Position numbers and translations under genes: made by a program. This document shows positions 4,319 through 5,486 of a DNA stretch of 5,486 bases, piece after piece (within the stretch, counting starts at the first letter, position 1; each line of letters starts with the position of its first letter). The stretch comes from Hyphomonas sp. (GTDB lineage: Bacteria > Pseudomonadota > Alphaproteobacteria > Caulobacterales > Hyphomonadaceae). The stretch is from positions 1-5,486 of the forward strand of contig DNFL01000231.1 of NCBI GenBank assembly GCA_003486945.1, in the 5' to 3' direction. The notes under the pieces are model-generated. The model was not told where the DNA came from. It ran no database searches and was given only the letters and a program-made list of their open reading frames with translations.

Positions 4319-5486
4319 CTATTCCGCCGCGAGTCTCAGCCCCGGCTGCGGGCCGGTGAGCGCGTCGGCCACGCGGGCAGCGAGGCGGCGGGAGACGTCT
4401 TCCTTGGCGAGGCGCGGCCAGTGTTCGCTGCCCTCGGCTGTGATCAAGTAAACCTCGTTCTCCGCCCCGCCCATCACGTCGCCGGACACGTCATTCGCGA
4501 CGATCCAGTCGCAGCCCTTGCGGGCGCGCTTGTCGGTGGCGAGGGCTTCGACATCATGCGTCTCGGCGGCAAAGCCGATGACGAGGAGCGGGCGGTGTTT
4601 GCGCTTGTGACTGAGTGTGCGCAGGATGTCCGGGTTCTCGGCAAGTTCGATGGACGGGGCGGCGCCCTTGCCTTTCAGCTTCAGCTTTTGCGGCGCAGCC
4701 TTCACCGGGCGCCAGTCGGCGACCGCAGCCACGGAGACAAAAACATCCGCAGGCAAAGCATCTTCGCACGCCTTCAGCATCTCTCGTGCGGTCTCCACCT
4801 GCACGCGTTCGACACCAGGCGGTGCGGCGAGCGAGACCGGTCCCGACACCAGCGTCACGCGCGCGCCTTCAGCGGCCAGCGCAGCAGCAATCGCATAGCC
4901 CTGCTTGCCGGAGGAATGGTTGGAAATATAGCGCACCGGGTCCAGCGGCTCACGCGTCGGCCCGGCGGTGACGAGCGCGTGCAGGCCGCTGAGGCGTTTC
5001 GCTTTGGGCGACAACATCGCCTCGACCTCGGCCGCGATCACCAGCACATCTGGCAGGCGGCCGGGTCCGAACTCGCCGCAGGCCATCGGGCCGACATCCG
5101 GCTCAACAACCGTCACGCCGTCCGCGCGCAGGCGGGCGACATTGCGCTTCGTGGCGGCGTGTTCCCACATCCGCACATTCATCGCCGGCACCATCAGCAC
5201 GGGCTTGTCGGTCGCGAGCAGCGTGGTGGAGGCAAGGTCATTCGCAAGACCGTTAGCCGCCTTCGCCATCAGGTCCGCCGTTGCAGGGCAAACCACGACG
5301 AGATCGGCCGAGCGCGACAGCTCGATATGCCCCATCTCGGTCTCGTTGGTGAGATCGAACAGTTCGGAATAGACCTTCTCGCCCGAAAGCGCGGCGACCG
5401 AGAGCGGCGTCACGAATTCCGCGCCGGCCTTCGTCAGGATCACGCGCGAGGCAATGCCGCGCCGGCCCAGTTCGCGGATCAGCTCC
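4319..5486 (-). CDS. coaBC: Bifunctional phosphopantothenoylcysteine decarboxylase / phosphopantothenate-cysteine ligase, N-terminus cut by window end
   Basis: This protein makes two steps of coenzyme A synthesis: CoaB joins phosphopantothenate to cysteine using CTP, and the FMN-dependent CoaC domain decarboxylates the product to 4'-phosphopantetheine. The frame is open to the window edge and gives 388 residues; by comparison with E. coli Dfp about 22 residues are missing. In the CoaC domain the catalytic histidine is in MGHIELS (visible His53), followed by a PASANT-type segment [13 protein letters not shown], the substrate motif PAMNVRMW (100-107), and the catalytic cysteine of ACGEFGPGR (Cys136). 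The CoaB domain begins with [20 protein letters not shown] and SSGK (to about 194), whose asparagine is needed for the acyl-cytidylate step. It continues with AAVADWRP and the lysine-rich KLKLKGK loop. The His-to-Cys spacing (83) equals that of E. coli as I recall it. Stop is TAG at 4321-4319. The gene precedes dut by 41 bases; its promoter is outside the window. Confidence 0.97.
   Translation of the reverse strand, partial: ELIRELGRRGIASRVILTKAGAEFVTPLSVAALSGEKVYSELFDLTNETEMGHIELSRSADLVVVCPATADLMAKAANGLANDLASTTLLATDKPVLMVPAMNVRMWEHAATKRNVARLRADGVTVVEPDVGPMACGEFGPGRLPDVLVIAAEVEAMLSPKAKRLSGLHALVTAGPTREPLDPVRYISNHSSGKQGYAIAAALAAEGARVTLVSGPVSLAAPPGVERVQVETAREMLKACEDALPADVFVSVAAVADWRPVKAAPQKLKLKGKGAAPSIELAENPDILRTLSHKRKHRPLLVIGFAAETHDVEALATDKRARKGCDWIVANDVSGDVMGGAENEVYLITAEGSEHWPRLAKEDVSRRLAARVADALTGPQPGLRLAAE

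Noticed and set aside
4617..5372. Several plus-strand frames of 93-134 codons opposite coaBC.
   Set aside because: They are serine/arginine/alanine-rich shadows of a gene with clear CoaC and CoaB motifs.
1..5486. A defence island, prophage or other mobile element, prompted by the helicase plus small membrane proteins.
   Set aside because: No integrase, transposase, nuclease, terminal repeats or tRNA attachment site are seen. The neighbours are housekeeping genes and base composition looks even.

Overview
The window is high-GC DNA packed with genes, and no intergenic gap exceeds about 80 bases. The protein sequences look alphaproteobacterial: an E3 enzyme of the 2-oxoacid dehydrogenase type, the coaBC-dut pair, and PspB-like proteins of the alphaproteobacterial kind. 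A Hyphomonadaceae/Caulobacterales origin is my best guess from general resemblance; it was not tested by any search. There are no RNA genes, insertion sequences, CRISPR arrays or phage genes.

Plus strand, 1-3224. The window opens inside a dihydrolipoamide dehydrogenase gene (1-1374) that lacks only about its first ten codons. A GC-rich hairpin follows. Next comes a small GNAT-family N-acetyltransferase (1426-1872) that may have a leaderless start. A 448-residue Pif1/RecD-like superfamily 1B DNA helicase (1878-3224) begins five bases after the GNAT stop with a TTG codon, so the two are probably co-transcribed.

Minus strand, 5486-3221. Reading leftward from the right edge, the order is coaBC (phosphopantothenoylcysteine decarboxylase/synthetase, N-terminus cut off by the window end), then dut (dUTPase), then two small paralogous genes. 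Each of these two encodes one N-terminal membrane segment and a C-terminal coiled coil resembling phage-shock protein B. coaBC-dut is a conserved bacterial pairing of coenzyme A synthesis and nucleotide-pool sanitation. The two PspB-like genes appear to have their own promoter, placed in a G-rich stretch after dut. The two transcription units converge at 3221-3224, where a single TTAA gives both strands their TAA stop.

Most of the window is housekeeping. The least ordinary parts are the tandem PspB-like pair without pspA, pspC or pspF in the window, the G-run cluster and near-palindrome in its promoter region, and the shared TTAA stop. No undescribed multi-gene system is evident.
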